Assembly (NCBI GenBank): GCA_900769785.1
Contig: CAAGHV010000225.1
Span: 1 to 14,484, forward strand
DNA length: 14,484 bases
Reading direction: 5' to 3'
From: Bacteroidales bacterium
Lineage (GTDB): Bacteria > Bacteroidota > Bacteroidia > Bacteroidales > P3
Shown here piece by piece: positions 5,827-14,428 of this stretch. A model generated the notes under the pieces. It saw only the letters and a list, made by a program, of their open reading frames with translations, was not told the DNA's origin and made no database searches. The position numbers and the translations under genes are program-made. Position 1 is the first letter of the stretch; every line of letters starts with the position of its first letter.

Positions 5827-6990
5827 ATGAAAAAACGTATTGCAATATTAGGTTCTACAGGTTCTATTGGAGTACAAGCTCTTAATGTAATTCGAAACCA
5901 CTCAGAATTGTTTGAAGTAGAAGTGCTTACTGCTCATTCTAACTATGAACGACTTATACAGCAAGCAATAGAATTTAGACCTAACACAGTTGTTATTACA
6001 AATAAGAATCACTATTCGAAAGTGCAAGAAGCACTATCAAATTATGATATAAAGGTATTTGCCGGCGATAAATCTATGACAGATGTGATGGAGATGTCAA
6101 CTATAGATATGGTGCTTACAGCTGTTGTAGGTTTTGCAGGATTGCGTCCTACGTTACGAGCCATTGAATATGGCAAGACTATAGCCTTGGCTAATAAGGA
6201 AACTATGGTAGTAGCAGGTAAGTTGGTTACCGATTTGGCATGCGAAAAGAATGTAGCAATATTGCCTGTTGATTCTGAGCATTCGGCAATATTCCAATCG
6301 TTAGTTGGCGAAACGTTCAATCCAATTCATAAGATATTGCTTACAGCATCAGGTGGTCCATTTTTAGGAAAGAAAGTTGATTTTCTAAAGAATGTTACTC
6401 TTGCCGATGCACTGAAACATCCTAATTGGGTAATGGGAAGGAAGGTTACTATAGATTCGGCAACGCTTATGAATAAGGGTTTAGAAGTTATCGAGGCTAA
6501 ATGGCTTTTTAATGTTAAAGCTGAACAGATTGAAGTGGTTGTACATCCACAATCAATAATACATTCGTTGGTAGAGTTCGAAGATGGTTCTATCAAAGCA
6601 CAATTAGGATTGCCATCTATGGAGTTGCCTATACAATATGCTTTTTCTTATCCGATGAGATTAACTTCCAATCTGCCAAGATTTAAGTTTTCCAATTATC
6701 CACAACTATCGTTTTTGGAACCTGATAGGGATACTTTTCATTGCCTCGACCTTGCATATACAGCAATGGAAAAAGGTGGAAATATGCCTTGTATTATGAA
6801 TGCTGCTAATGAAATTGCCGTTCAAAATTTTATTGAAGAAAAGATTCATTTCCTAGATATACCGGTTATTATTAGGAATATGATGGAAAAAGGTGATTTT
6901 ATAGATAACCCGACATTAGATGATTTATTGGAAACGGACTTTGAAATACGTATCCAAGCACAACAATGGATTGATAATAAACATAACTAA
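5827..6990 (+). CDS. dxr: 1-deoxy-D-xylulose 5-phosphate reductoisomerase
   Basis: Dxr (IspC) converts DXP to 2-C-methyl-D-erythritol 4-phosphate with NADPH, the committed step of the MEP isoprenoid pathway, which also supplies undecaprenyl phosphate for envelope synthesis. The 387-residue length is typical. Visible motifs are the NADPH-binding GSTGSIG (9-15), LANKET (121-126), the metal site LPVDSEHSAI with D149 and E151, LTASGGPF (172-179), and HPNWVMGRKVTIDSATLMNKGLEVIEA (198-224), whose E220 is the third metal ligand. Its place directly before rseP is a common arrangement in bacteria. Spacing to rseP is 14 bases. No anomaly was seen. Confidence 0.98.
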   Translation: MKKRIAILGSTGSIGVQALNVIRNHSELFEVEVLTAHSNYERLIQQAIEFRPNTVVITNKNHYSKVQEALSNYDIKVFAGDKSMTDVMEMSTIDMVLTAVVGFAGLRPTLRAIEYGKTIALANKETMVVAGKLVTDLACEKNVAILPVDSEHSAIFQSLVGETFNPIHKILLTASGGPFLGKKVDFLKNVTLADALKHPNWVMGRKVTIDSATLMNKGLEVIEAKWLFNVKAEQIEVVVHPQSIIHSLVEFEDGSIKAQLGLPSMELPIQYAFSYPMRLTSNLPRFKFSNYPQLSFLEPDRDTFHCLDLAYTAMEKGGNMPCIMNAANEIAVQNFIEEKIHFLDIPVIIRNMMEKGDFIDNPTLDDLLETDFEIRIQAQQWIDNKHN

Positions 6991-7004
6991 AATAAAAATA
7001 TAAC

Positions 7005-8396
7005 ATGAGAATATTAGCATTGCTACTGAGCTTGTCGCTCTTGGTATTGGTTCATGAACTTGGACATTTTCTTTTTGCTCGGTTGTTTAAAACAAGGGTA
7101 ACAAGATTTTACTTATTCTTTAACTATAAGTTTTCTATACTTAAAGCCAAACGTTTTGATGGTAAATGGCATTTTAAATGGTTTAATGCCAAAACACCTG
7201 AAGAGTGGGAACAATATCCCGACAGCACCATGTTTGGAATAGGTTGGATACCACTTGGAGGATATTGCGATATAGCCGGAATGATAGATGAGAGCAAAGA
7301 TTCCAAAGATATGGAAAGCACACCCCAGCCATGGGAGTATCGCTCCAAAAAAGCTTGGCAACGTTTGCTTATAATATCAGGTGGTGTATTGGTAAACTTT
7401 GTAGTGGCAATGATTATCTATATTACAGTGTTGTTTCATTGGGGCGAGGCTAAGTTGCCACTCAAGAATGCTACAATGGGTTATAATTATGCCGAAATTT
7501 TGCAAGAAAACGGATTCCGAAATGGTGATATTATACTAGCCATAGATGGAAAAGAGACATACGAATTGGCCGATGTTGTAGAGTATTTGTTTATTGATAA
7601 AGCTAAAAGTGTTACAGTTTCTCGTAATAATGTAGATACAGTATTTTATTTGCCTAAAGATTTTCGTGAAAATGTATTGGCAGTAGCAAATGATCCAGAA
7701 GCCGATTTGTTTGAAGTTAGATTTCCATTTGTAATAAAGGATTTTGTCTCGGGGTCGGTAGCGGAAAAGGCCGGTATGCAAATAGGTGATAGTATAGTTT
7801 CGCTAAACGATACTATCACTATAACTGCAGTAGATGTAATGGATAGATTACCACAATATGCCGATTCGGAGGTGAAAGTTGGTTTCTATAGAAATGGTCA
7901 TTATATGACATTGCCACTACAATTAGATGGTTCAGCAAAGATAGGTGCATACTTAAAAATGCCAACCGAGATATTTGAAACCTATATAATTGAATATAAT
8001 TTCTTTGAAGCTATACCAGCAGGTATTAGTAATGGATTAGAAACATTGGGTACATACGTAAAATCTTTGAAACTTATATTTACCAAAGAAGGTTTATCTC
8101 AGCTTGGAGGATTCGGTTCCATAGGTAGCTTGTTTCCCAAAGAATGGAATTGGGAAATATTTTGGAATATGACGGCATTCTTATCTATAATATTGGCATT
8201 TATGAATATAATACCAATACCAGGATTGGATGGTGGGCATATGATGTTTACTTTATATGAGATGATAACACGCCGAAAACCAAGTGATAAATTCTTAGAA
8301 CATGCTCAAACAATAGGTATGTTGATATTGTTAGTATTGCTAATCTATGCCAATGGCAATGATTTGTTTCGCTGGATTAGTGGTAAATTTATGTAG
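7005..8396 (+). CDS. rseP: RIP metalloprotease RseP (site-2 protease)
   Basis: This inner-membrane zinc protease cuts substrates within the membrane; in E. coli it releases sigma-E by cleaving RseA and clears signal peptides. The 463-residue protein has the zinc motif HELGH (17-21) in the first membrane segment, the SGGVLVNFVVA segment (125-135), two predicted PDZ-like regions (about 150-220 and 235-305) and the second catalytic motif NIIPIPGLDGGH (401-412) with the Asp ligand. A last membrane segment lies near 436-449. An additional polar stretch at about 40-115 lies between HELGH and the second membrane segment, as in many Bacteroidota members. The TAG stop is directly followed by the ATG of the permease gene, suggesting translational coupling. 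The natural substrate here is unknown. Confidence 0.96.
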   Translation: MRILALLLSLSLLVLVHELGHFLFARLFKTRVTRFYLFFNYKFSILKAKRFDGKWHFKWFNAKTPEEWEQYPDSTMFGIGWIPLGGYCDIAGMIDESKDSKDMESTPQPWEYRSKKAWQRLLIISGGVLVNFVVAMIIYITVLFHWGEAKLPLKNATMGYNYAEILQENGFRNGDIILAIDGKETYELADVVEYLFIDKAKSVTVSRNNVDTVFYLPKDFRENVLAVANDPEADLFEVRFPFVIKDFVSGSVAEKAGMQIGDSIVSLNDTITITAVDVMDRLPQYADSEVKVGFYRNGHYMTLPLQLDGSAKIGAYLKMPTEIFETYIIEYNFFEAIPAGISNGLETLGTYVKSLKLIFTKEGLSQLGGFGSIGSLFPKEWNWEIFWNMTAFLSIILAFMNIIPIPGLDGGHMMFTLYEMITRRKPSDKFLEHAQTIGMLILLVLLIYANGNDLFRWISGKFM

Positions 8397-9830
8397 ATGA
8401 AGCAAGTTGATAAGCTCATATTGCGTTCTTTTATAGGTCCATTGGTGCTTACTTTCCTATTGGCTGTATTTGTATTGCTTATGCAGTTTTTGTGGAAGTA
8501 TATCGATGATATGGTAGGTAAAGGCTTGGACTTTTGGGTAATAGCCCAATTGCTATTCTATGCCTCGGCCACTTTTGTACCAATGGCTTTGCCTATAGCA
8601 ACATTGTTTGCCTCCATTATGACAATGGGCAATTTTGGAGAAAAATATGAGCTTATTGCTATGAAAGCCGGAGGAATATCTATACGTAGGGTAATGATGC
8701 CAATGGCTCTAGTGGTGTTTATACTTACAGGTGTAGCATTTTATTTTGCTAATAATGTTATGCCGGTCGCTGTACTCAAATATAAGATGACATTATATGA
8801 TGTTACCAGAAAGAAACCTGCTCTTAATATCAAACCAAGTGAATATTATTCTGGTATAGATGGATATGTGATTCGGGTAGATAAGAAAGATAAGGAAAAC
8901 AAAAATTTAGAGGATGTAATTATATACGATCATACTGATGGTATGGGAAATGTGAGTGTAACTGTAGCTGAACGCGGAAGAATGACAGTTACGCCCGATG
9001 AACGTTATTTGATATTCGATTTATATGATGGATATTCATATGTGGAGAATGTAAAAGGTGAGAATTATGTTACCAGACCTATGACAAGAATGCAGTTTGC
9101 CGAGCAAACTATGTATTTCGATTTATCAGCATTCGCTTTTAATAAATCAGATAAAGAGTATTTCAAAGGTAGTTATCAGATGATGAATATTCAACAACTT
9201 GATGAAACTATAGATACTCTGCAAAAAAATAGAGAAGCTAAAGTGAAAGAATATAAGGGCGTAGTTGAGAAATATTTTCCCATATCGGGTTCTTCTAACA
9301 AAGAATCGTTAAAAACTATTGATGCTCTTGATGATTATAACGTTCAAATAGATAAGCTGTCTCCTAGAAAACAGAAAGATGTTAGGCGTAGAGCGTTACA
9401 TGCTTCGAGGACTATAAATGAAGAAATAACAATGTACTCGCAAATATTGCATAATGATCAAGAATATATTAACCGACATGGCATAGAGTGGCATCAAAAG
9501 TTTACTCTGTCTTTAGCATGTTTCGTGCTTTTTCTTATAGGTGCCCCGTTTGGTTCTATAGTAAGAAAAGGTGGTCTAGGATTACCACTAGTGGCATCGG
9601 TTATATTTTTCGTGTTATATTATGTTATTAATACTATATGTATAAAGGCAATACGCGAAGTAGCGTTACCTCCGTACGGAATGTGGATTTCTACAGTAGC
9701 AATGCTTCCTTTAGGAATATTCTTAACGTTGAAAGCTACAACAGATTCGGCAGTGTTTGACAAAGGTACTTGGAAAAAACTTATAACGAGAATATTTATT
9801 CCTCAGAAATCTAATAAAAACTATAAGTAA
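8397..9830 (+). CDS. LptF/LptG (YjgP/YjgQ) family permease, probable lipopolysaccharide export component
   Basis: LptF and LptG are the membrane subunits of the LptB2FG ABC transporter that extracts lipopolysaccharide from the inner membrane. This 477-residue protein has the family layout: three N-terminal membrane segments (about 13-33, 52-75, 100-120) with the GEKYELIAMKAGGIS coupling helix (81-95), a large periplasmic region, then three C-terminal segments (about 370-390, 395-415, 428-446). The family is often nearer 360 residues. The extra length is a charged helical stretch of about 110 residues (260-368), rich in K and E and probably coiled-coil, which is usual in Bacteroidota members. 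Whether it plays the LptF or LptG role cannot be decided; no partner gene is in the window. The start abuts the rseP stop with zero spacing. Confidence 0.92.
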   Translation: MKQVDKLILRSFIGPLVLTFLLAVFVLLMQFLWKYIDDMVGKGLDFWVIAQLLFYASATFVPMALPIATLFASIMTMGNFGEKYELIAMKAGGISIRRVMMPMALVVFILTGVAFYFANNVMPVAVLKYKMTLYDVTRKKPALNIKPSEYYSGIDGYVIRVDKKDKENKNLEDVIIYDHTDGMGNVSVTVAERGRMTVTPDERYLIFDLYDGYSYVENVKGENYVTRPMTRMQFAEQTMYFDLSAFAFNKSDKEYFKGSYQMMNIQQLDETIDTLQKNREAKVKEYKGVVEKYFPISGSSNKESLKTIDALDDYNVQIDKLSPRKQKDVRRRALHASRTINEEITMYSQILHNDQEYINRHGIEWHQKFTLSLACFVLFLIGAPFGSIVRKGGLGLPLVASVIFFVLYYVINTICIKAIREVALPPYGMWISTVAMLPLGIFLTLKATTDSAVFDKGTWKKLITRIFIPQKSNKNYK

Positions 9831-9860
9831 TAGGATAAAGAAAGGTATTATATCTTGCAA

Positions 9861-9928
9861 TATTTTATGATATATTATGAATGTGATGATACTATATAGT
9901 GAATACTTTGGTGTTATATCATAAAATA
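9861..9928. repeat. 14-bp perfect inverted repeat in the leader of the glycosyltransferase gene
   Basis: TATTTTATGATATA (9861-9874) and TATATCATAAAATA (9915-9928) are exact reverse complements, 40 bases apart. The spacer contains a smaller palindrome ACTATATAGT (9891-9900). The pair lies between the permease stop and the glycosyltransferase ATG (9984). No T tract follows, so it does not look like a terminator for the upstream cluster; an operator or a leader-RNA structure is possible. In AT-rich DNA some of this could be chance, but 14 exact pairs are more than expected. Confidence 0.6.
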
Positions 9929-9983
9929 GGAACTATTGAGGTAGATAATTTTTTGGATAAAACAAAACAATATAAATAACGAA

Positions 9984-11195
9984 ATGAAGATATTACAACT
10001 TTGCAATAAGCCTCCTTACCCACCTATTGACGGTGGTACCATAGCTATGAATAGTATAACGCAAGGATTGTTGGGCGAAAAATGCACAGTGAAAGTACTA
10101 TCGGTGTGTTCTGATAAGCATCCGGTAAAAAACAATTTATTTACCGAAGAGTATTTGGAATCTACTAAATTTGAGTCTGTTTATATCGATTTGAATATTA
10201 AACTATTCGATGCTTCCATAGCCCTACTTACTGGAGAATCGTATAATGTAAAGCGCTATGAGAGCCAAGAATTTGCAAAAAAATTGGCTTCGATATTGAA
10301 GGATGAAACATTTGATATAGTACATGTAGAGAGTATTTTCCTTACTCCTTATTTGCCATTGGTACGAAAATATTCCAAAGCAAAGGTCGTATTAAGATCA
10401 CATAATGTCGAACATCTTATTTGGCAACGTATTGCTAGATGTACAAAAAATGTTTTCAAGAAATGGTATCTAAAACGATTGTCCTTGGCATTGCGTGTTT
10501 ATGAATTGGAAAACATAGGAAAGTATGACGGAATAGCTTGTATTACACAAAAAGATGCTGATTATTTCAAAGCTAATGGTTGTCGCAAACCTATAATATC
10601 TATTCCATTTGGGATAATATCACCCGATACTATGGATACTGTAGATGAGGAACCATATTCATTATTTCATATCGGTTCGATGGATTGGATGCCTAATTTG
10701 GAGGCCGTTAATTGGTTTTTAGAAGAGGTTTGGAATAAGATTCATACCGAAATACCTCAGGTAAGATTATATTTGGCAGGTAGAAAAATGCCCGAATCGT
10801 TGTTGAATGCCAATTATCCCAATGTATCGATAGTAGGAGAGGTGCCGGATTCAATGTATTTTATAGAAAGTAAAAAGATAAACATTGTGCCATTGCTCTC
10901 AGGAAGTGGAATAAGAGTGAAGATTATCGAAGCAATGTCTGTTGGAAAAACAGTGATATCTACCACAATAGGTGCAGAAGGAATAGATTATACCAACGAG
11001 GAAAATATACTTATAGCAGATACACCTGACGAATTTGTGAAACAAATAAAACGTTGTGTGGAAGATAACGAATTTTGTTCTCAGATAGGAAAGAATGCTT
11101 ATGATTTAGTAGCAACCCATTACAACAATGAATTACTAACTAAAAAATTGCTGGAATTCTATACTAAATTGCTTAAAAAGGATGGTGAAATATAG
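9984..11195 (+). CDS. Glycosyltransferase family 4 protein
   Basis: This 403-residue cytoplasmic enzyme has the two-domain GT-B layout. The N-terminal acceptor domain starts MKILQLCNKPPYPPIDGGT with the typical Gly-rich loop (DGGT, 16-19) and contains LRSHNVEHLIW (137-147). The C-terminal donor domain starts near 227 with FHIGSMDWMPNLEAVNWF and contains VPLLSGSGIRVKIIEAMSVGKTVIST (302-327) and GAEGI (330-334), the nucleotide-sugar site of GT4 enzymes. Substrates cannot be assigned; polysaccharide, lipopolysaccharide or glycoprotein synthesis are all possible. It stands alone, 153 bases after the permease gene and 212 before the next gene, with no other sugar genes in the window, so it is not part of a visible polysaccharide locus. 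The ATG at 9984 is chosen because it gives the usual Rossmann start. Confidence 0.92.
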   Translation: MKILQLCNKPPYPPIDGGTIAMNSITQGLLGEKCTVKVLSVCSDKHPVKNNLFTEEYLESTKFESVYIDLNIKLFDASIALLTGESYNVKRYESQEFAKKLASILKDETFDIVHVESIFLTPYLPLVRKYSKAKVVLRSHNVEHLIWQRIARCTKNVFKKWYLKRLSLALRVYELENIGKYDGIACITQKDADYFKANGCRKPIISIPFGIISPDTMDTVDEEPYSLFHIGSMDWMPNLEAVNWFLEEVWNKIHTEIPQVRLYLAGRKMPESLLNANYPNVSIVGEVPDSMYFIESKKINIVPLLSGSGIRVKIIEAMSVGKTVISTTIGAEGIDYTNEENILIADTPDEFVKQIKRCVEDNEFCSQIGKNAYDLVATHYNNELLTKKLLEFYTKLLKKDGEI

Positions 11196-11264
11196 TTTAG
11201 ATATTTCATTGTGCTATAAAACAAGTATATTAATGATAAATTGGATTGAAAAATAGAAATAAAA

Positions 11265-11290
11265 TATGATTTTTAGGCTTGAAAATCATA
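11265..11290. repeat. Short inverted repeat downstream of the glycosyltransferase gene
   Basis: TATGATTTT (11265-11273) and AAAATCATA (11282-11290) form a perfect 9-bp stem with an 8-base loop. No T run follows it, so it is a weak terminator candidate for the glycosyltransferase transcript or simply chance in AT-rich DNA. Confidence 0.4.
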
Positions 11291-11351
11291 ATGTTTGAAC
11301 AAAAGACTTGAGAAAAATTGAAATATGTTTTTTAGATTGAAAAAAACTGTG

Positions 11352-11359
11352 TATATTTG
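11352..11359 (+). promoter_or_regulatory. Bacteroides-type -7 element (TATATTTG) for the four-gene cluster
   Basis: TATATTTG matches TAnnTTTG exactly, 48 bases before the ATG at 11408. At the expected -33 position (about 11328-11333) the sequence is TTTTTT, a partial match to TTTG. Transcription would start around 11366 and give a leader of about 40 bases. It is the likely promoter for genes 11408 to 14397. Confidence 0.6.
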
Positions 11360-11407
11360 CAAACTTAAAAGAAACAATAAACAATAAGAAAAAATACATA
11401 TTACAAA

Positions 11408-12040
11408 ATGAAAACCAGTAAAATACTTCAAATTGCTTTGGCTGTTGTTATAGTCGTTTTAGCAGTACTTCTTTACAATAGCATTATGAAACCGGTTCGT
11501 TTCGATAACGAATATATCTTAAGAAGGGATGCCGTAGTAGTAAAATTAAAAGAAATCCGAAATTTACAAGAAACTTACAAGATGACTTATGGTCGTTATG
11601 CAAGTGATATTGATTCTTTAGTCTTGGGACTAAAAGAAGGTAAATTACCTGTAGTGAAGAAATATGGAAATGTTCCAGATGAAATGACAGAAGCTGAGGC
11701 TTTAGCGAAAGGAATTATTCGTCGTGATACAGTATTTATGAATCCATTGGAAAAAATGCGTGAAGAAGGAAAGACTGCTATGACTGATGAACAATTGGCT
11801 AGGTTGAAGTATATTCCTTATACCGACAACAAGATATTCGAAATGAGATCTCGTTTTGTAGAAAAGAGCGGTTTTGATGTTCCTGTGTTCGAAGCAAAAG
11901 TTCATCTTTCTGTATTGTTGGCCGATTTGGATCAGCAAGATGTAATGAATAAAATTGCTGAATTGGAACAATCCAACAAATATCCAGGTTGGAAAGTTGG
12001 TGATTATGATAATCCTATCACTGATGGTAACTTTGAATAA
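11408..12040 (+). CDS. Membrane-anchored protein of unknown function, partner of a DUF3822-like gene
   Basis: This 210-residue protein has a short basic N-terminus, one membrane segment (about 7-24, with no cleavage site visible), then an extra-cytoplasmic part that begins with a charged helix (36-60, EYILRRDAVVVKLKEIRNLQETYKM) and YGRYASDIDSLV (61-72). A hydrophobic anchor, a long amphipathic helix and a YG-Y--D-DSL turn recall the N-terminal third of pseudopilins. There is no prepilin peptidase site or glutamate at position 5, so it is not a classical pilin. No enzyme motif is visible. It is the first gene of a tight cluster, eight bases before the DUF3822-like gene. The ATG at 11408 fits the -7 element at 11352. 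The function is unknown. Confidence 0.8.
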   Translation: MKTSKILQIALAVVIVVLAVLLYNSIMKPVRFDNEYILRRDAVVVKLKEIRNLQETYKMTYGRYASDIDSLVLGLKEGKLPVVKKYGNVPDEMTEAEALAKGIIRRDTVFMNPLEKMREEGKTAMTDEQLARLKYIPYTDNKIFEMRSRFVEKSGFDVPVFEAKVHLSVLLADLDQQDVMNKIAELEQSNKYPGWKVGDYDNPITDGNFE

Positions 12041-12048
12041 AATTGATT

Positions 12049-12882
12049 ATGGTGTCTTTTTATATAAATAATAAGATAATATCAGATAATATAAAAACGA
12101 CTGATTCTCAGAAGAAATTATCCATTTGTTTAGAAACAAATGGATTTTCTTTTACTGTTATCGATAAAAATAACAAGATGCTTGCTTTTGGGGATATTGC
12201 TTGTGTATTTCCCGAAACACTATCTCAGATTATAACATTAGTAAAGCAGGTATTTGCCAATTTAGGTATCGAATATTCATTGATGGACGAGGTCGAACTT
12301 ATTGTTCCATCTAATAAATGTACATGGATACCAGAATCACTTTTCGATACTACTCATATACGTGAATATTTTAATGTGTTGTCGCCTTTGGAAGTAAAAG
12401 AAACTGTTTTTTATACATATTCTGAAAAATTGCAGGCGTACTCAGTATTTACTTATGTAGATGTGATTGTATCGGCATTTAAAGTGGCTATGCCTGGTAT
12501 TAAAGTGAGAAGTCAGCAATCCAAAATGTTGGATACTTTGCTTTTGGAAAAAAGTAGAATGAAGTCAATAGTAGAAATATATGTTCGTAAGAAAGAGTTC
12601 GAAATTGCAGTTTTTGATAATAAATCTCTTGTTTTGAGTAATATATTTAAATATGGGAATAACTCAGATATTTCCTATCTTATATTATTGGTTCTAAAAC
12701 ATTTGAATATTAATAAAGATGCTATGGAGTTATATATATCTGGTATGGTAGATAGAGATATGTTTACATCTGTGGAACGTTTCTTTCCCAAAGTGATTCT
12801 TTATACAGGAAAGAAAGTAGATTTTTCAGACAATGAGATGTATCGGATACCGTTGTATCTGTATTCCATGCTTTTGAGATAA
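12049..12882 (+). CDS. DUF3822-like protein
   Basis: This 277-residue soluble protein has the length, composition and position (directly before rsmD) of the Bacteroidota family DUF3822. It has two similar halves. Each opens with a beta-hairpin (KKLSICLETNGFSFTVID near residue 22; VEIYVRKKEFEIAVFD near 175) followed by helices, and the second half ends at LYISG near 228. This duplication resembles actin-like (ASKHA) proteins such as PilM or FtsA, but no clear ATP-binding phosphate motif is visible, so that likeness is an inference. I chose the ATG at 12049 over an in-frame TTG at 12043, which would add only two residues. It starts eight bases after the upstream gene and ends four bases before rsmD. 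No function is established. Confidence 0.82.
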   Translation: MVSFYINNKIISDNIKTTDSQKKLSICLETNGFSFTVIDKNNKMLAFGDIACVFPETLSQIITLVKQVFANLGIEYSLMDEVELIVPSNKCTWIPESLFDTTHIREYFNVLSPLEVKETVFYTYSEKLQAYSVFTYVDVIVSAFKVAMPGIKVRSQQSKMLDTLLLEKSRMKSIVEIYVRKKEFEIAVFDNKSLVLSNIFKYGNNSDISYLILLVLKHLNINKDAMELYISGMVDRDMFTSVERFFPKVILYTGKKVDFSDNEMYRIPLYLYSMLLR

Positions 12883-12886
12883 CTAT

Positions 12887-13438
12887 ATGCGTATAATAAC
12901 AGGTATATTAAAGGGACGTAGGCTTAATCCTATGGATAATTTGCCCGTAAGGCCTACTACTGATATGGCTCGAGAGGGGTTGTTTAATATTTTGAACAAT
13001 ATATTGGAATATGATGAGGTAACGGTATTGGATTTGTTTTCTGGAACTGGTGCAGTATCTTTCGAATTTATTTCCCGAGGTGTGAAAGAAGTTACATCTA
13101 TTGAAATAAATTCTAAATGTACTGATTTTATTAAAAGGTCGGCACAGCAATTTGGAGTAAATAACCTTCGTGTTGTACGTGCAGATGTATTTGACTTGCT
13201 CAAACGAGCATATCAAAAGTTTGATGTAATTTTTGCAGACCCACCGTATCAATTAGATGAATTACCCTCTTTGCCTGACCTTGTATTCGAAAAGCAGATC
13301 TTGGCAGATAATGGTATATTTATATTAGAACATTCAAAAGAACATATGTTTGAAGAACATCCCTATTTTTGGCAACATAGAAAATATGGTAAAGTAAATT
13401 TCACTTTCTTCAAGAAGGTAACAGATAGTAATAATTAA
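12887..13438 (+). CDS. rsmD: 16S rRNA (guanine(966)-N(2))-methyltransferase RsmD
   Basis: RsmD transfers a methyl group from S-adenosylmethionine to N2 of G966 in 16S rRNA of the small ribosomal subunit. The 183-residue protein shows the family signature MRIITGxLKGRRL at the start, RPTTDMAREGLFNIL (22-36), SAM-binding motif I LDLFSGTG (48-55), the acidic SIEIN after strand 2 (71-75), and the catalytic DPPY (118-121). Length is typical. It starts four bases after the DUF3822-like gene, an association I believe is common in Bacteroidota, and precedes purC by 11 bases. No oddities were seen. Confidence 0.96.
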   Translation: MRIITGILKGRRLNPMDNLPVRPTTDMAREGLFNILNNILEYDEVTVLDLFSGTGAVSFEFISRGVKEVTSIEINSKCTDFIKRSAQQFGVNNLRVVRADVFDLLKRAYQKFDVIFADPPYQLDELPSLPDLVFEKQILADNGIFILEHSKEHMFEEHPYFWQHRKYGKVNFTFFKKVTDSNN

Positions 13439-13449
13439 TTCAGTAAGAT

Positions 13450-14397
13450 ATGAAGGCTCTAGTAAAAACAAATTTTAGTTTTCCTAAGCAAAAGAGTTTG
13501 TATGAAGGAAAAGTACGTGATGTTTATAATATAGATGATAAATATTTGGCAATGGTAGTATCAGATCGTATTTCGGCATTTGATGTAGTGTTGCCAAAAG
13601 GTATTCCTTTCAAGGGACAAGTATTGAATCAGATAGCAGCAAACTTTTTAGATGCTACATCTGATATTGTTCCTAATTGGAAAATATCTACTCCAGATCC
13701 TATGGTTACAGTTGGTCGTTGTTGTGAGCCTTTCAAAGTGGAAATGGTAGTGCGCGGATATTTAGCCGGTAGTTCGTGGAGAGAATACAAGGCTGGAAAG
13801 CGTACTTTATGCGGAGTCGCTTTACCTGAAGGTATGGTTGAAAATCAAAAATTCCCCTCACCAATAATTACTCCTACAACAAAGGCTGATGAAGGCCATG
13901 ATGAAAATATTTCGAAAGAAGAGATTATAGCTCAAGGTTTGGTATCGAAAGAAGATTATGAACAATTAGAAAAATATACTTATGCTCTTTTCCAACGTGG
14001 TACAGAGATTGCGGCTAAGCAAGGTTTGATATTGGTAGATACCAAATATGAGTTTGGTAAAGCTGATGGTAGGATTTATCTTATTGATGAAATTCATACA
14101 CCCGATTCGTCTCGTTATTTTTATGCTGATGGATATGAAGAACGCTTGAAGAATGGAGAAAAGCAACGTCAGTTATCGAAGGAATTTGTTCGTGAATGGT
14201 TGATGGAAAACGGATTTCAAGGAAAAGAAGGTCAAAAAGTGCCTGAAATGACAGAAGAGTTTATCAACCAAGTATCGGAACGATATATAGAACTGTATGA
14301 ATGTATAGTAGGAGAGAAGTTTGTTAAGGCTACGGAGGAAAATGATATTGAAAAACGTATCGAAAACAACGTGGTTGATTGTTTGAATAAATTATAA
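13450..14397 (+). CDS. purC: Phosphoribosylaminoimidazole-succinocarboxamide (SAICAR) synthase
   Basis: PurC condenses CAIR with aspartate using ATP to form SAICAR in purine synthesis. The 315-residue length matches the long form (yeast Ade1 and Bacteroidota) rather than the roughly 240-residue short form. Visible signatures are the ATP-binding YEGKVRDVY (18-26), SDRISAFDV (38-46), KGQVLNQIA (55-63), EMVVRGYLAGSSWREY (98-113), the substrate loop SPIITPTTKADEGHDEN (137-153) and DTKYEFG...LIDEIHTPDSSRY (197-223). It is complete and is the last gene of the 11408-14397 cluster, followed by a terminator. No separate purine regulatory site is visible in the 11 bases before it, so it probably shares the upstream transcript. 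Confidence 0.97.
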   Translation: MKALVKTNFSFPKQKSLYEGKVRDVYNIDDKYLAMVVSDRISAFDVVLPKGIPFKGQVLNQIAANFLDATSDIVPNWKISTPDPMVTVGRCCEPFKVEMVVRGYLAGSSWREYKAGKRTLCGVALPEGMVENQKFPSPIITPTTKADEGHDENISKEEIIAQGLVSKEDYEQLEKYTYALFQRGTEIAAKQGLILVDTKYEFGKADGRIYLIDEIHTPDSSRYFYADGYEERLKNGEKQRQLSKEFVREWLMENGFQGKEGQKVPEMTEEFINQVSERYIELYECIVGEKFVKATEENDIEKRIENNVVDCLNKL

Positions 14398-14428
14398 TGT
14401 AGTATTTGTTCGTTTTTAATTATATCAA

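Noticed and set aside
9851..9858. TATCTTGC as a -7 element for the glycosyltransferase gene
   Set aside because: It lacks the TTTG ending and has no TTTG about 20 bases upstream.
11408..12040. Classical type IV pilin or pseudopilin
   Set aside because: There is no prepilin peptidase site or Glu at position 5 of the hydrophobic helix, and no prepilin peptidase or assembly ATPase gene is nearby.
12043..12048. TTG at 12043 as start of the DUF3822-like gene
   Set aside because: An in-frame ATG lies six bases later at 12049, and the TTG adds only two residues without a better ribosome site.
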